A DNA stretch of 64,000 nt from Bisporella sp. PMI_857 (taxonomy: Eukaryota > Ascomycota > Leotiomycetes > Helotiales > Helotiaceae), in contig JAJSPD010000085.1 in NCBI GenBank assembly GCA_021307315.1, forward strand, positions 121,845 to 185,844, read 5' to 3'. Made by a program: the position numbers and the translations under genes. Below, one piece after another: positions 1 through 10,996 of this stretch. The number at the start of each line of letters is the position of its first letter. Positions within the stretch are counted from its first letter, which is position 1. The notes under the pieces were generated by a model. It made no database searches and was not told the origin of the DNA. It was given only the letters and a program-made list of their open reading frames with translations.

Positions 1-753
1 ACGCTTGAAGGCCACTCTTCCTCTGTTACATCTGTAGCCTTCTCTCCTGACGACAAGCAAGTCGTCTCTGGATCATGGGATAGAACGGTGCGGCTTTGGG
101 ACGCTTCTACAGGAGCAGGGCTGCAGACGCTTGAGGGCTATTTTTCCTACGTTTACTCTGTGGCCTTTTCCCCTGATGGCAAGAAGGTCGTTTCTGGATC
201 TAGCGATAAAACAGTGCGGCTTTGGGATACTGTTACAGGAGCGGCGCTGCGGACGCTTGAAGGCCATTCTTCTTCCGTTAACTCTGTAGCCTTTTCTTTT
301 GACGGCAAGCAAGTCGTCTCTGGATCTAGCGACAAAACGGTGCGGCTTTGGGACGCTGCTACAGGAGCGGCACTGCAGACGCTCGAAGGCCATTCTTCTT
401 CCGTTAACTGTGTAGCTTTCTCTTCTGACGGCAAGAAGGTTGTCTCTGAATCATGGGATAAAACGGTGCGGCTTTGGGATGCCTCTACAGGAGCGACGCT
501 GCAGCTTGAAAGCCATTCTTCCTTTGTTAATCCTGTGGACTCTGTGGCCTTTTCCCCTAATAGCACTCTATCTACTTTGCATGTATCTGATTATTGGGTA
601 GTAGAACATAAAGCGGATATTCTCTGGCTACCTCCCGATTACCGATCTATTTGTGAAGCTATTTGGGATCAAACTATTGTTCTAGGACATTCATCAGGGA
701 AACTTTCATTTCTTCAGTTCAGACAAGGGCCAAAGCTTATAGTACGTAGCTAG
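1..753 (+). CDS. WD40-repeat STAND protein, C-terminal part
   Basis: The frame is open from the first base to a TAG at 751-753, so the gene begins outside the window. It holds four full 126-bp (42-residue) WD40 units with starts near 1, 127, 253 and 379, then a degenerate fifth. Each unit carries a VAFSPDGK strand and a TVRLWD end. The tail after the propeller has DILWLPPDYR and IVLGHSSGK blocks, which I know from the C-termini of fungal NACHT/NB-ARC WD40 proteins. In that family the propeller is the ligand-sensing part of a STAND receptor for programmed cell death and non-self recognition. The nucleotide-binding half is not visible, so that assignment is inferred from the family. The units are very alike at DNA level, typical of fungal repeats under concerted evolution. 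Confidence 0.85.
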   Translation, partial: TLEGHSSSVTSVAFSPDDKQVVSGSWDRTVRLWDASTGAGLQTLEGYFSYVYSVAFSPDGKKVVSGSSDKTVRLWDTVTGAALRTLEGHSSSVNSVAFSFDGKQVVSGSSDKTVRLWDAATGAALQTLEGHSSSVNCVAFSSDGKKVVSESWDKTVRLWDASTGATLQLESHSSFVNPVDSVAFSPNSTLSTLHVSDYWVVEHKADILWLPPDYRSICEAIWDQTIVLGHSSGKLSFLQFRQGPKLIVRS

Positions 754-1117
754 TTAGTATATAGTAAACTTTGTATTACAGTCTTTATATCATATCTCTT
801 TCCCTTTTTATCACTATTTCATAGAGGATTCAAGAGGAGCGCGTGGCTTAGTAGTTGATAATTGCCACTTAGTTTCTAGAAATCTTCTAGATTGCTGTAT
901 ATACAGTATGGCAAGATGATCGCGAGTTATAAGTTGTACGGTGGGTACTAAAGTCAGGAGCCCGATAATACTATAATAACAGTTGAGTAACTGATTTCGA
1001 GTAGCTATCAGTACTGTACCATAAGACGTTAGCGCCGATTTAGTATTCGCTCGCTATCGGTCAAAAGCCGCCTACAGTTTAGTCGGCAAATAATTACATA
1101 ATTGAAATTACGTCGTA
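754..1117. other. Intergenic, no gene seen
   Basis: No supported reading frame or RNA gene. The sequence is moderately AT-rich and ends at the truncated LTR. Confidence 0.5.
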
Positions 1118-1296
1118 ACAAGGCCTCGCTTACACTGGCCCCTGGCCAGTCTCCTGTATATAAAGCGCTGCTTTCCTTCCCTTCTTCTATTTGTAGCTTG
1201 TTCTCTTTGTCATAATAATTGATAGCCGTTCATACCTTTGAGTCCTTCTCCCTGAGATCTACGGATCGGGATCCCTGACCGCCTTGAGTTGTTACA
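1118..1296 (+). mobile_element. Truncated solo LTR, family A
   Basis: This matches, in the opposite orientation, the LTR at 1571-1800, and also those at 44863-45110 and 54537-54787. It contains the shared CTGGCCAGTCTCCTGTATATAA promoter-like segment and ends with TTGTTACA. Its 5' part, which in full copies begins TGTCACGG, is missing. It forms a roughly 180-bp inverted repeat with the copy at 1571-1800. Confidence 0.7.
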
Positions 1297-1326
1297 ATAA
1301 CGGTGCTCCGGGATATGTGATAATTT

Positions 1327-1986
1327 GAACTCAACATTATACACTGTTTCGTTCCCGATCCTAGTGCGTTTCTACGGAAGCTGGAGGACTTCGAGAGGTT
1401 CGTGGAGCATAGAGGTGCTCGTCATCGGCCGAGGTCGAAGGACGTCCGCGATTAGCCCGGGACTACGCGTCATCAATCTCGAGGCTTGCGGCGTATGGCG
1501 ATGCTCGTCACTGATTGGAGTTACTGGGTGTCTAGGATGGACAGAAGGCTCTTCGATTTCCTCGAACGGGTGTAGCAACTCAAGGCGAACAGGGATCTCG
1601 ATCCGTAGATCTCAGGACGAGGGGCTCAAAGGTGTGAACGACTATCAATTGTTATAACAAAGAGAACAAGCTACAGTCAGAAGAAAGGAAGGAGAGCAGC
1701 GTATTATATACAGGAGACTGGCCAGGGGCCAGTGTAAGCGAGGCCTTGTGGTGTCAGGGGCCGAACCCCAAGGGGCTCTAAGCGAGGTAAGGCCGTGACA
1801 ACGGGGAGCCTTGGTCATCGACTCGTCGAAAGCATTGGCCCTTTACAAACCCCATCAGACGCTGTGCATATTCTAGTTCGATGATGAGAATGTTGAGGAT
1901 GTTGTCGACCTTACAAGGTACGCGTCCTCTGAGAAAAGAAAAATATGGGTTGTTAGACGATTTCTTGAGAATTATCACGTGTACAT
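1327..1986 (+). pseudogene. Remnant of an unidentified coding sequence split by an LTR
   Basis: When the LTR at 1571-1800 and one ACGGG target-site copy are removed, one plus-strand frame runs across the junction with sensible amino-acid composition. It includes FLRKLEDFERFVEHRG before the LTR and SSEKRKIWVVRRFLENY near the end. At least two in-frame TAG codons break it. I do not recognise the family. It could be a host gene or part of an older retroelement. Confidence 0.35.
1571..1800 (-). mobile_element. Solo LTR, family A, with 5-bp target-site duplication
   Basis: It begins TGTAGCAACTC and ends CCGTGACA, so on the minus strand it is a TG...CA LTR. It is flanked by the direct repeat ACGGG (1566-1570 and 1801-1805), the expected 5-bp LTR target-site duplication. 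No internal region is present, so it is a solo LTR left by recombination. Confidence 0.85.
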
Positions 1987-2002
1987 AAATTATGCATAGT
2001 AT

Positions 2003-3407
2003 TTATTTGATTGTCTGCTGCCCTTTCCTCCATATCTGTCTCTCCCAAGCAGGCAATGCCCATTTAGTCACGTACTCCGACTCCATCAACTGCTCCGCCG
2101 TAAGCCACTCAGCCGGTTCAAACGCCATCAGCCTCTAGGCAGGTCCTCCAAGGCCTGAAGTTCACCACTGGCAACATCCCACTAGCAAGCCTTGGGCGTC
2201 TCACCGCACCCCATATCCCATAAGCGCTGGCGAAGCCGGTGGAAGATGGGCGTACTTTTTCGCCGGAAGTCTGTGACCCATTCACCATCGGGCTCGAAGA
2301 ACTCCCCGCGGTTTGTCCGGGAACTCCACCACCTTGCAGGCAGCGGGCCGAGGGTATTGACTATCTCGCCTATAACGTCGTCTAGGTCCCAGGCGAAAGT
2401 CTCGAATAGCGGTCATTCACCTAGCACTTCGTAAAGGTTCACACCGAGAGTCCACACGTCAGCCGCAGGCGTGACTGGTTCTTGGAAGAAGCCTTCTGGA
2501 GGTGCATAGAGTGCTGGGGTGTGGAGTGTTGGGGATGGTGTCTAAGTTGGGATGAAAGACGCCCCATAGTCAGAGGTTGTAACTTCCGGGTCAGACACTT
2601 CATTAGCAGATAAGCTTGGGATCATCGGATAGATCGCGTGAGGGGCTGCATGGGGTTCGGGTGCATTTCCATCAACTCGTCGAATGCGAGCCTCATATGG
2701 TTTGCCGTAGTGGTTGTATAACTCCTCGGTGGTCAGTGAATCGAAACTTGGAATACGCAGGAAAAAATTGCGTACGTGTAATTCTTCAAGCATTTCATTA
2801 ACTTTCGCGCTGAGTTGGGGTTTTGAGGCTAGTTATCTCCACGACAGATCCCGTTTGCGTGCAGGTATAATAACCCCATTATAAGCTGGGCAGCAGCAGA
2901 CCAAGCAGCGTCTACTGGGAACATGAAATTCGCACTATCCTCCTTGGACTTCGATATACTACAACCGTACAGCACCCCGACAAGGCAAAGCTGTTGCCCA
3001 TTTGGACCTTTAAACTTGAACTCGTCCAAAATGGTTTGGATAAATTGCTTACTAGGATGACCCGAGTTTCCGTTTTGAAGAAGACGAAGGATGTTGGCTT
3101 CGTTGCTATTCCCCGATAAGCTTGCCACTAATATTTTAAGTGACACATACCGCTGAAGCTGCTGGTCGCGGGCAAGGCAAATCGTCGAATAGCCACCGAA
3201 GCCAAGTTTGTGGACGATTCTATAATGATAATGGCCGTCGCGAAATGTGTCCACAATCGATGTTGGGTGGAATCCGCTAGGAACATATTCCTCGAGGTTT
3301 TCCACATCAGCTTCAGGGTGGTATAACTCCTCTACCAGAGGTGATGTGCTAGGATCAATCATAATGTGCAGCCGTCGATGCGAATCAGCCAAACAGTTCA
3401 ATTTCAA
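2003..3407 (-). pseudogene. SRPK-like protein kinase pseudogene
   Basis: The N-lobe at 3407-2829 is well preserved: DGHYHYRIVHKLGFGGYSTI is the glycine loop and VSLKI holds the ATP-binding lysine. The catalytic loop reads CRGD where this fungal SRPK-like family usually has H-G-D. The C-lobe follows at 2793-2003 with a DYG magnesium motif, a degenerate APE (PPEGFF) and ADVWTLGVNLYEV. The copy is dead: a stop follows the catalytic loop where a splice donor may be lost, TGA replaces an arginine codon after YEVLGE, TAG follows PKAC, and a frameshift lies near 2140. Members phosphorylate SR-type proteins or are orphan secondary-metabolism and defence kinases; this one should have no activity. The mutations are mostly C-to-T or G-to-A type. 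Confidence 0.85.
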
Positions 3408-4430
3408 CTTGCCAGCGCGCGCTCGTGCAAATGAGCGATTAAAAACCAGACAGTTCCGTCCTGAAAATGGATTGGGGTGAATTACCTTCGTGATTTGGAG
3501 GAAGAAACTCCTCCAACATGAATTTTCTCATAATTTGGATGTCACTTTGGATTTAACGGAGGAGAAAAGACAAGCGCTAGGTTTTGCGGTTGTGTCCAAG
3601 GCACAGGCCATTTTGTCCATTCCCTTAGGAGGGGCTAGCTACACCTCGACCAATGATTACGCTGCCATACACGGAGTTTGTCCATCAGTGATAAACCTCC
3701 CCCGTCGGGAGTCCCACAGTAGTCTGTGCTACTCATCCATATGTCATTTGTAACCGATTCTGCCCTGTATTCCATTACCCTTGTTAGGCAAGTGGAATAA
3801 ATACGCGAGTGAAACAGCACCCCTGCAACCACCACAACTTTTTGCCCTTTGATAGCCTCGAGAGTGAATATCAACTTGCCTTGCCAATGATAAAATATCG
3901 GACTTCCAGCTCAACCCCTCCTTCTTCCTTCCAACTTACATCCTTACAAGGACAACAACAAAACGACCTTCAGAGCTCTCGATCTCTCTCAGAAAAGTAT
4001 CTCGAGGATCTAATCAATCCTCTATTCGATTCCCACTTCCTTAGATCCCCTTGCGAGAACCAAATTCTAACTGTTCACCTTCAGAGCCATCCCCCATACT
4101 CCGAACCCCTCCATACTTCGAACGAGTCGAAATGCGTAGCTTGCGGTAACTAATAGGTCCTTAGCATGAAAGAATCGAGAGTATCCTTCCAAAGGTAGGT
4201 TCACTTCGTTGATATTGCATAGATTGATCTCCAGATGGGCCTCCCTCCTCACCTTCGAATCGCGATCCTCCTGAGAATTACAAGTTGAAGCTATAACGTC
4301 AACAAGGCTGCAACGCAGAGCCGAGGTAAGTTGAGCTCCACCCTTCAGTTCTTATTGCTAATCATTGATTCTACCAACTTTGTTCTTCTTCGAATCATAA
4401 TTGGCAAAGGAGTATTGAACTTGGAGCCCT
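3408..4430. other. No supported gene
   Basis: A plus-strand frame at 3809-4153 and frames near 3490-3753 are open but match no family I know and have no splice or start context I can defend. I see no transposon ends here. Confidence 0.4.
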
Positions 4431-4770
4431 GTCCCATAGTTGATGAGAGATCTCTGACCCGTAGCCTACCTTCTTGGCGGTGAGGGCGGAGATCTATCCA
4501 CCGGAGGGTTTTCCTGGTGCGTAACGCATCATAGGAGAGCCTTAAGGTGACCTGACGGGTTGTTGCCTTCGGTCGACAGCAGCGTTAGATGTCCCATACT
4601 TGATGAGATCTCCTACCCGTAGCCTACCTTGTCTGTTGAGCTTCGGTTGCTCTTGGCGGCAAAGGCGGAGATTCGCCCACTGGAAAGTTGCATGGTGTAT
4701 CCACCATAGCCAGCTCTAAGGTGATCCAACCTGTTGTTGCTTTAATCACAACAACGTTGGAAAAATCCAG
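4431..4770 (+). repeat. Imperfect tandem duplication, unit about 165 bp
   Basis: Two adjacent copies start near 4431 and 4590. They share TGTCCCATA, TTGATGAGA, ACCCGTAGCCTACCTT and CTTGGCGG, in the same order. The second copy has a short extra segment. No coding function is evident. Confidence 0.6.
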
Positions 4771-5687
4771 GTCGTTGCGCAACGTGCATCGTTTGCCTGT
4801 AGGTAGCGGGGAACGTCCGTCTATGGATCTTTGATCCTATATCCGGGGAACAACAGGCTAAGAAAGTTCGAGCTTGCCTGTAGGGAAGTATTCTCAAACT
4901 CTCGATTCACTCTGTGTATTGGGGCTGCTACTAGCTAATGGTTATAGAATAGAAACTTCCAGGACTTCCTAACTCTAGGCTGGCCCAGGACCTTCCGTGG
5001 ATTGGCCCTATTCTCGTAACTGGACATGGACCTGGATACCTGGTTCTGGATTGTGAGCTTAGACTTCTTTCGGGTTCTGGGGGTTGTTTGACTCTGATTG
5101 GCCTATCTTGGGATGGCTTTTGGCTGTTCTTCATCTTTATCTCTCTGTGGGCTCTGGGGGGTTTGCGTACTATTCATTGGTGCGATGGTTACAGAAGCTT
5201 TTCCTCCCTGCACCTATGAGTGTCTAGGCCACAGCTACGACCCCTACCCACGCAACGGGGTGCTGAATTGTGCGCGTCCTGGCTCACAAAAGGCAGAGAT
5301 AGGGGAACTGTGGAAGTGACCGTCGCTGAGCTGGTGGGTAGGACGTATGGTAGTTGGTGACAACTGCCGTCGGCGACCCGGTTTGGGACCCGTTCTTCGT
5401 CGGCCAAGACTCTCTCTTTCGTATAAGGGGTTTTCTAGGCCGGTAGCACTTTGAAGCTTTAATAGCTTGAGGATTCCTCGGAATCATCAACCATAGCATA
5501 TAGGCTCTTTTGCGCATTCGTTAAAAGGGGTAATTGAATGATAATTTTTCTGTTCCCTTCTTTCTGTTTCTTCAAAATCAGATTCAGAGTCGGAATCGGT
5601 TTCTATCGACACGTTATTTATATAAATTAAGCATTTTACTTGGTATTTGCTACGATCTGGGGAGCCTGAAGCACGCAGGCCGCCAGG
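4771..5687. other. No supported gene
   Basis: Several short frames of fewer than 85 codons overlap on both strands. None has recognisable motifs. Confidence 0.4.
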
Positions 5688-6005
5688 TGTTACGATCACG
5701 AGTCCCAAGGCGAATGCCAGGGACAGGTGGTCCTAGAATGATCAAAGATCCCAGGAAAGAGCATTCTAGGATGCTCTGAAAGCCCGGGGGTGTTGTGACT
5801 CCTGGGACCTCGCAATATCGTTGTACAAAGCATTATGTAACACGATTAGGAAGCCATGGGATCCTGAAGGGTTAGATTACGTGATGCAGCCCAGGGACCG
5901 CTGAGAAACTGAGGGACTCCAGAGGACTTCAAATTCACGAAGTCCTATATAAGTAGATAGTTTCCTTCAAGATAAGAGTCGGATTTAGGCTTAGTATCTG
6001 TAACA
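5688..6005 (+). mobile_element. Solo-LTR-like sequence
   Basis: It starts TGTTACGATCACG, holds CCTATATAAGTAGATAG and ends CTGTAACA. The layout and the TATA-like block match the better-supported LTR at 31985-32301. The flanking five bases differ (CCAGG and CATGA), so a target-site duplication is not visible. Confidence 0.5.
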
Positions 6006-6414
6006 CATGATTTAACATTGCATAGAAAATTCAGAAAACTGGCTACTCGATGCGAAGCTCAATATAACCAATTAGAAATGAGAACACTTCTCTTCATCAA
6101 CATAAGCTGGCGCCTAAACAGTCCCCGGGTTTCTGCTGGTTAGTTTTCGACTACCAAATGCTTATTTTTGACATTCAAACTGTCGGAACGCATGTAAATA
6201 AGGTCATGTGGACCACCGGTACAAGTGAGTTTGTGGGTCCTGAAAGGACCTACAACCTCTTCGCAATACCGTAGCTTAGAATCATCGAATCAAGGAACCA
6301 TAATCACACCAGCAAGAGCGTGGTTACAACTACTACGGCTTTTGCTACGTGATAGGTATCCGACAAGAACAAAAGCCTTGCCAGTACTTCCCCAGACATT
6401 TTGGACGATAGACG

Positions 6415-7002
6415 CTAAGTGAGCCTTCAGCTATCTCCGAAGTATCATCGAACAACGTACGCCCTACTATTGCGCAGGAAGAACGAGTTTTCGAAAATGC
6501 TTTACTGCAAGGACAGGGACAAGTTTTCGATCCATATATGAGCAGTGCAATTGGGAGGGTAAAAGTCAAGCGCGAAAGCATAGCCTCATCAAAGGCCGCT
6601 GTGACAATAATCTTTCCTTCTTGGGCATTACTGGATTGTTTTATGAGTTTGGAGATCGGTGCAAGCATAGTACAATATTTTGCGATGGCTTTGTTCAATA
6701 TAAGAGCGGAATCGATCGAAAAGGCTCGGTACATTAACTGGAAAGGAGGGGTCAGAGCGGCACTCAATCACGAAATTACTCTGAAAGGCGTTCCGGATAA
6801 TGCCATTATTGAAGTGTTTGGATGTGAGATACACGGGGCAATTAGCGCATGCGGTATGCGGGGAAAGGAACTAGACGAAGGAAACAGCGCTACGGTGTGT
6901 GTATCAATGACATTTACAAGCAATTCTAATGAAGGGGCGATTATCAGTTTAGCCCTTGGGTTGAAAAAAGGCGCTCAAATACGAGAGAAATTATATACCT
7001 AG
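6415..7002 (+). CDS. Hypothetical protein, possible exon
   Basis: A plus-strand frame opens just after a TAG at 6412-6414 and runs to TAG at 7002. The first ATG is at 6538, but the sequence upstream of it (with PTIAQEERVFENALLQGQG) also reads like protein, so the frame may be a 3' exon joined at the ATAG before 6415. The composition is balanced, with SKAAVTIIFPSWALLDCF and a KGVPDNAIIEVFG stretch. I do not recognise the family. Competing minus-strand frames overlap it, so coding strand is not certain. Confidence 0.35.
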   Translation, partial: LSEPSAISEVSSNNVRPTIAQEERVFENALLQGQGQVFDPYMSSAIGRVKVKRESIASSKAAVTIIFPSWALLDCFMSLEIGASIVQYFAMALFNIRAESIEKARYINWKGGVRAALNHEITLKGVPDNAIIEVFGCEIHGAISACGMRGKELDEGNSATVCVSMTFTSNSNEGAIISLALGLKKGAQIREKLYT

Positions 7003-7034
7003 AGTGTTGTCCATCTTTGGTACCCCACACAATG

Positions 7035-7560
7035 TTATGAGATCTTCAACTTTCCTCCAAAACAGTACAACTCAATACCTTCCGGTACCTCTGATTTCCC
7101 ACTCCGCTTAAGGCATTTTGTCCCTTTGTCCTTCTTCCCCTTGCTATCCATTACAAAGATAGTAACATTACACTCCTGGAAGGTTACAGTTTGACCTATG
7201 CCAACAATCCACTTTACATCGTTTGCATCACGGACATCATCGAAAACATCGGTCGATTCGAGATCGCGAGGTTCAAAAGCCTTATACCATATTAGATTAG
7301 GATTGCTCACGGGCGAGGCGGCTTACCATTGACACGATGTCTTATTACTGCTAGGATACAGTGCCGGAGAAAATCGATCGCTCGGCGACTTCACCCTGCT
7401 TTGCGGAGTGCAATGATAGATCTCCTTGGGAAAAATGGTATCCCGGCAACTCGTTGCGAACGCTTGCAAATCCGGGCTGCTTAGAACGGAGATCGTCTGT
7501 CACCGTGTGTATAGCCCGTATAATATCAACAGCTGCCTGGGCCGCATGGTAAACGAAGAG
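7035..7560 (-). CDS. Hypothetical protein, possible exons
   Basis: Two minus-strand frames read like protein. The upper one (about 7560-7368) contains AAQAAVDIIRAIHTVTDDLR and LPGYHFSQGDLSLHSAK. The lower one (7310-7035) contains DVRDANDVKWIVGIGQTV and ends at a stop. They could be two exons of one gene, but I could not place a clean splice between them. No family is recognised. Confidence 0.3.
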
Positions 7561-7764
7561 GTTTATCCTGTCTTACCCCCGTTGTGTATGGTGGTAGATT
7601 GAGCCTGCCGGTTTCCGCAAATGAAGAACATTCGAGTCTGCGAAAGTCGAAGGCGCTATTTGTGCAGATAATAAATAGAAGGGAGTAAAAGCGTGTAGCA
7701 AATAAATAAAGAATCAGATGGAATGGCAGGATGCTGATGGGCTGGCTATCCTTTAGTCAAGTCA

Positions 7765-7935
7765 ATGTTTGGCGGAAGACAAGGGGTCATCGCAAGTGCG
7801 GATGGGGCTCCGCATTTGATCAGCCAAGCAGCGGAAGCCAGCAAGGCTGCAGCCGTGCTTCAGGAGATGAACAATTTTGCAACGGCTATCCAGAGTGCTC
7901 TGCCTCCGAATAGCTTCTACGGCTCAGTACTCTAG
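7765..7935 (+). CDS. Short hypothetical frame, alanine-rich
   Basis: An ATG-started plus-strand frame of 56 codons contains GGRQGVIASADGAPHLISQA and an alanine-rich helix. A TTTAG acceptor-like site lies just upstream, so it may be a last exon. No homology is recognised. Confidence 0.3.
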   Translation: MFGGRQGVIASADGAPHLISQAAEASKAAAVLQEMNNFATAIQSALPPNSFYGSVL

Positions 7936-8223
7936 GAATTGAATAATATCCATGAGCCTAATATCCACAAGCATGCCACATACCTTAACAAATGTCTTAG
8001 TGAAACAAGAAGAAACAACCAATCCCCTCCCCATTTCTCAAGCTTCTTATCGCATCCATGTATACACTGGTCAGGAAAGTTGAAAAATCACCCAACTATA
8101 GCACCGTCACAGAAGCACTTACGCCACAACGATGTACCAGACTACTATCTCATTACGGCAAGGATTTAGAATCAATTAGCAAGCCAATTACTACAATTGC
8201 GAAAACTCCCATTGTTTATTTAA

Positions 8224-8470
8224 ACGGCAAATATCTGGGATACCACCGAAAAGTGCCCATATTTCTCGGATACCACCACTTTATTTGAAGGCTTTCTCAA
8301 CATACCACTTTTTTAAAACGGTGGTATATGAGATAGCTTCCAAAAAAATGGTGGTATTTCAGAAATATCTCAAATATCATCATTTTTTTGGTGTATATCT
8401 GAAATACCATCATTTTGTCAGCAGATATCTAGTATACCACTGTTTTGCTGCCAAGATACTAAAATAAAGT
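8224..8470. repeat. Left terminal and subterminal repeats of the MULE
   Basis: After the terminal inverted repeat come at least six short copies, in both orientations, of a GGTATTTNAGA-like motif such as TGGTGGTATTTCAGA. These are typical transposase-binding subterminal repeats. Confidence 0.65.
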
Positions 8471-8888
8471 ACCACATGACCCACAAACTATTGAATTCAA
8501 ATAATTATTTCTTTGAAATCGTTCTTTTTTATTGTGTATTCGACAACAATATGGCTCTTTCTGTAGGCTCTACTTTTCCTGATATTTCGTCAGCAAAAAA
8601 AGCTATTAAAATCTTTATTGCAGATGCTTCTGAATCATGGAAAGCTACTCATTCAGATAAAAAGCGCTTCAATATTGTGTGCCGTACGCCGAAGCTGTGC
8701 AACTTCAAAATTAAAGCGTGTGATTCTAAAAAAAGAAAAGTAGTCATAACTCACTTAGAACCTCATACTTGCTCTCCTGCGAGTCACTTTAAGGCCTTGA
8801 ATACGAATAGCTTGGAGTATTTAATACCTCATCACCGTGCCTCGATTGTTGATAATTGTAGGATTACGCTAAAGCAAATTCAGTCGAC

Positions 8889-9080
8889 TGTCACGGTCCT
8901 CAATATCGCACCAGACGCCCATTGGTTCGCTTACCAGCTCGCCTATTGTGGTCACGTGGTCATGGTCTTTATGTTAGGGATGCCACAGCAACAGCTACAC
9001 CTTTCCTCCTTAGTTTAGTATTCTCGTATTGAAGCACCTATACTACGCCCCATCAGGCTCATAGGATCGTGATCGTGACA
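8889..9080 (+). mobile_element. Solo LTR, family B, in the MULE transposase
   Basis: It runs TGTCACGGTCC to GATCGTGACA, 192 bp, flanked by TCGAC on both sides (8884-8888 and 9081-9085). Removing it and one repeat restores the transposase reading IQST-ERFQYYNN. Confidence 0.9.
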
Positions 9081-9168
9081 TCGACTGAACGTTTTCAGTA
9101 TTATAACAATATCCCGTACCTTCAAGCGTACCGTGTAAAACAAGCTGTTCTCGAAAAGTTGTATAGTA

Positions 9169-10996
9169 AGTCCGTGCACCCCCCTTTGGATACCCCCCCC
9201 TTTGGATCACTTAAAATAGTAACCATCAACTCCACCAAAATACTTGTAATTAAATAACTACTCAATTTCAATACAATCTGAAGTAGAATCAGACTCAATA
9301 GACTCTTCTTCATCATCCTCTATAGTTACAGCTTCCCCTGCAGCCAATTGCGTTTTCCTGATCTGTTCGATGTCCGCAAACTTCGAATTTGGACTAGTTT
9401 TAACTTTCCTTCTTTTTCTTGGTCTAGCCTTCTCTAATTGAACTTCTAAAGACTGTATTTTATAGCTATGATCAGCTAGAATACTTTCCTGCTCCTCAAA
9501 TCCCTTTACAATCTTTCGAAATAAAAGTCTTTGTGTAGAAGGGTTGCTCTGTCCAAGCATTTGGAACTTAGCTACTTAAACCTTAATTTCAGCCGATTTT
9601 TGAGGAGTACAGAAAAGCGTGTGTAAAGAATCGATTTCGGGGCCATTGTTAAAGCATTGCGTCGGTAGTGGAGTGTCCTTCTTTTGAATTGCTATTCTCT
9701 AAAAGCAAAGGACTTAAAAGAGGTTTAGCCATCGATTTTGGCCATAAACCAGTTGCTTTCCATCCAGCTTTGATTATTTTGGCAGATAAAGCTTCTTTTC
9801 TAGCTATTTGATAACAAGCAAGAAAGTTTTGCTTTCCAATTGGACTAGAATCAGTCAAAAGGTTCAAATGGCCAACTGCCGTTCGATAATAACTTTTGAG
9901 GGACGAAAAGACTGACAAATCCAAAGGTTGTAAAGCATGTGATGTATATGGAGGTAAAAAAAGTAAGTGTATGTTGTTTTAATAACATAGATACATAAAA
10001 TCAGTAGTTTCATAACTGCTATGGCCGTTTAAAATAAGTAATCTAGGCTCGAGGGGAGTAGCAGGAGTAGTTTGAGGAATAAACACTTTTTTGAGCCATT
10101 CTACTGCTGTAGAATCAGATGTCCATGCGTTATCGGTAGCTGTGAATTTCCAGTCTTTATATTGATCGATATTTGATGGAAACCATTGTTGTTGGACTGA
10201 TTTTCCTTTGAAAATAACCAATGGAAGAAGAGCGTTGCTTGTAGCAGAAACACACTCAATAAATAACGTCCACGTTCGAGAACCGAGCTGTTTCTTTTAA
10301 ATAGAACGCTTTTCAGAGCTTCCTACTACTAAGCCATTTGTCCCAAAGCCTTCCATTATGCCTGATTCGTCCATATTCCATCGATTTTCGGGTTTGATAG
10401 CCAAAATAGCAGGAACAGAAGGCCGTGAGAACCATGACTTAATTATAGCAGTTGTAGCGTTATTGACTCTTGTAGAATCAATATTCCGAGCCTTTTTAGT
10501 CCGTAAAATAGGATTGCGCCGTAGAAAGCTTTCTATCCAGCGTTTCCCTAGCTTTTTGTGATCTCCTTTGATTTCTAGTAGTCGAGTTGCAAATTGTCGA
10601 ATTTAGCCATGAGTTAAAGGAACACCTAGAGCTTCTTGGGTCAAAACCCAATTAGATAAGTGCTCCTTTTGTGCCTTTGATAGTCTCTGTAGACTTTCAG
10701 CTGCAACAACACGATTTTCTGTCCCTTGAATACGATTTCGTAGTGTACTGAAAGGAACACCCCACTTTTTGCTAGTTGACTTCAAGGACTTCCTATTTCT
10801 AACTTCACTAATCACAGCAAACAAATCTTGTTCAGTATATTGAGGCACAATCACTTAAAGACAAAGAATTTAAAATAGGAAGTAATTTGAATCAGAATTG
10901 ATTTAATAATCAATGATATTGTTGAGGTGGCGGTGTAGAAATTCGTCTATTTTAGGCGATCCAAAGGGGGGGTATCCAAAGGGGGGTGCACGGACT
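9169..10996 (-). mobile_element. Tc1/mariner (pogo-like) DNA transposon
   Basis: Terminal inverted repeats AGTCCGTGCACCCCCCTTTG and its complement bound 1828 bp. Each is followed by a second C-run block (CCCCCCCTTTGGAT). TA lies outside both ends, the target duplication of this superfamily. It is inserted in the MULE transposase, whose frame resumes cleanly at 10999. Confidence 0.9.
9258..10854 (-). pseudogene. Pogo-type transposase pseudogene
   Basis: The first segment (10854-10603) is a psq-type helix-turn-helix plus CENP-B-like DNA-binding domain with SLKSTSKKWGVPFSTLRNRI. The DDE core follows: MDESGIMEGFGTNG, then LLILNGHSSYETTDF, then LFLPPYTSHALQPLDLSVFS. The second catalytic position reads N where the family has D, a G-to-A type change. 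In-frame stops follow PLTHG, SEKRSI and YLCY. A coiled, basic C-terminal part (9560-9258) ends in an acidic tail. It cannot be active. Confidence 0.85.

Noticed and set aside
73..566. Antisense frames over the WD40 repeats
   Set aside because: Same reason: periodic shadows of the sense frame, with no motif of their own.
4400..4760. Tandem block considered as rRNA spacer
   Set aside because: No rRNA sequence is adjacent and the repeat occurs only twice.
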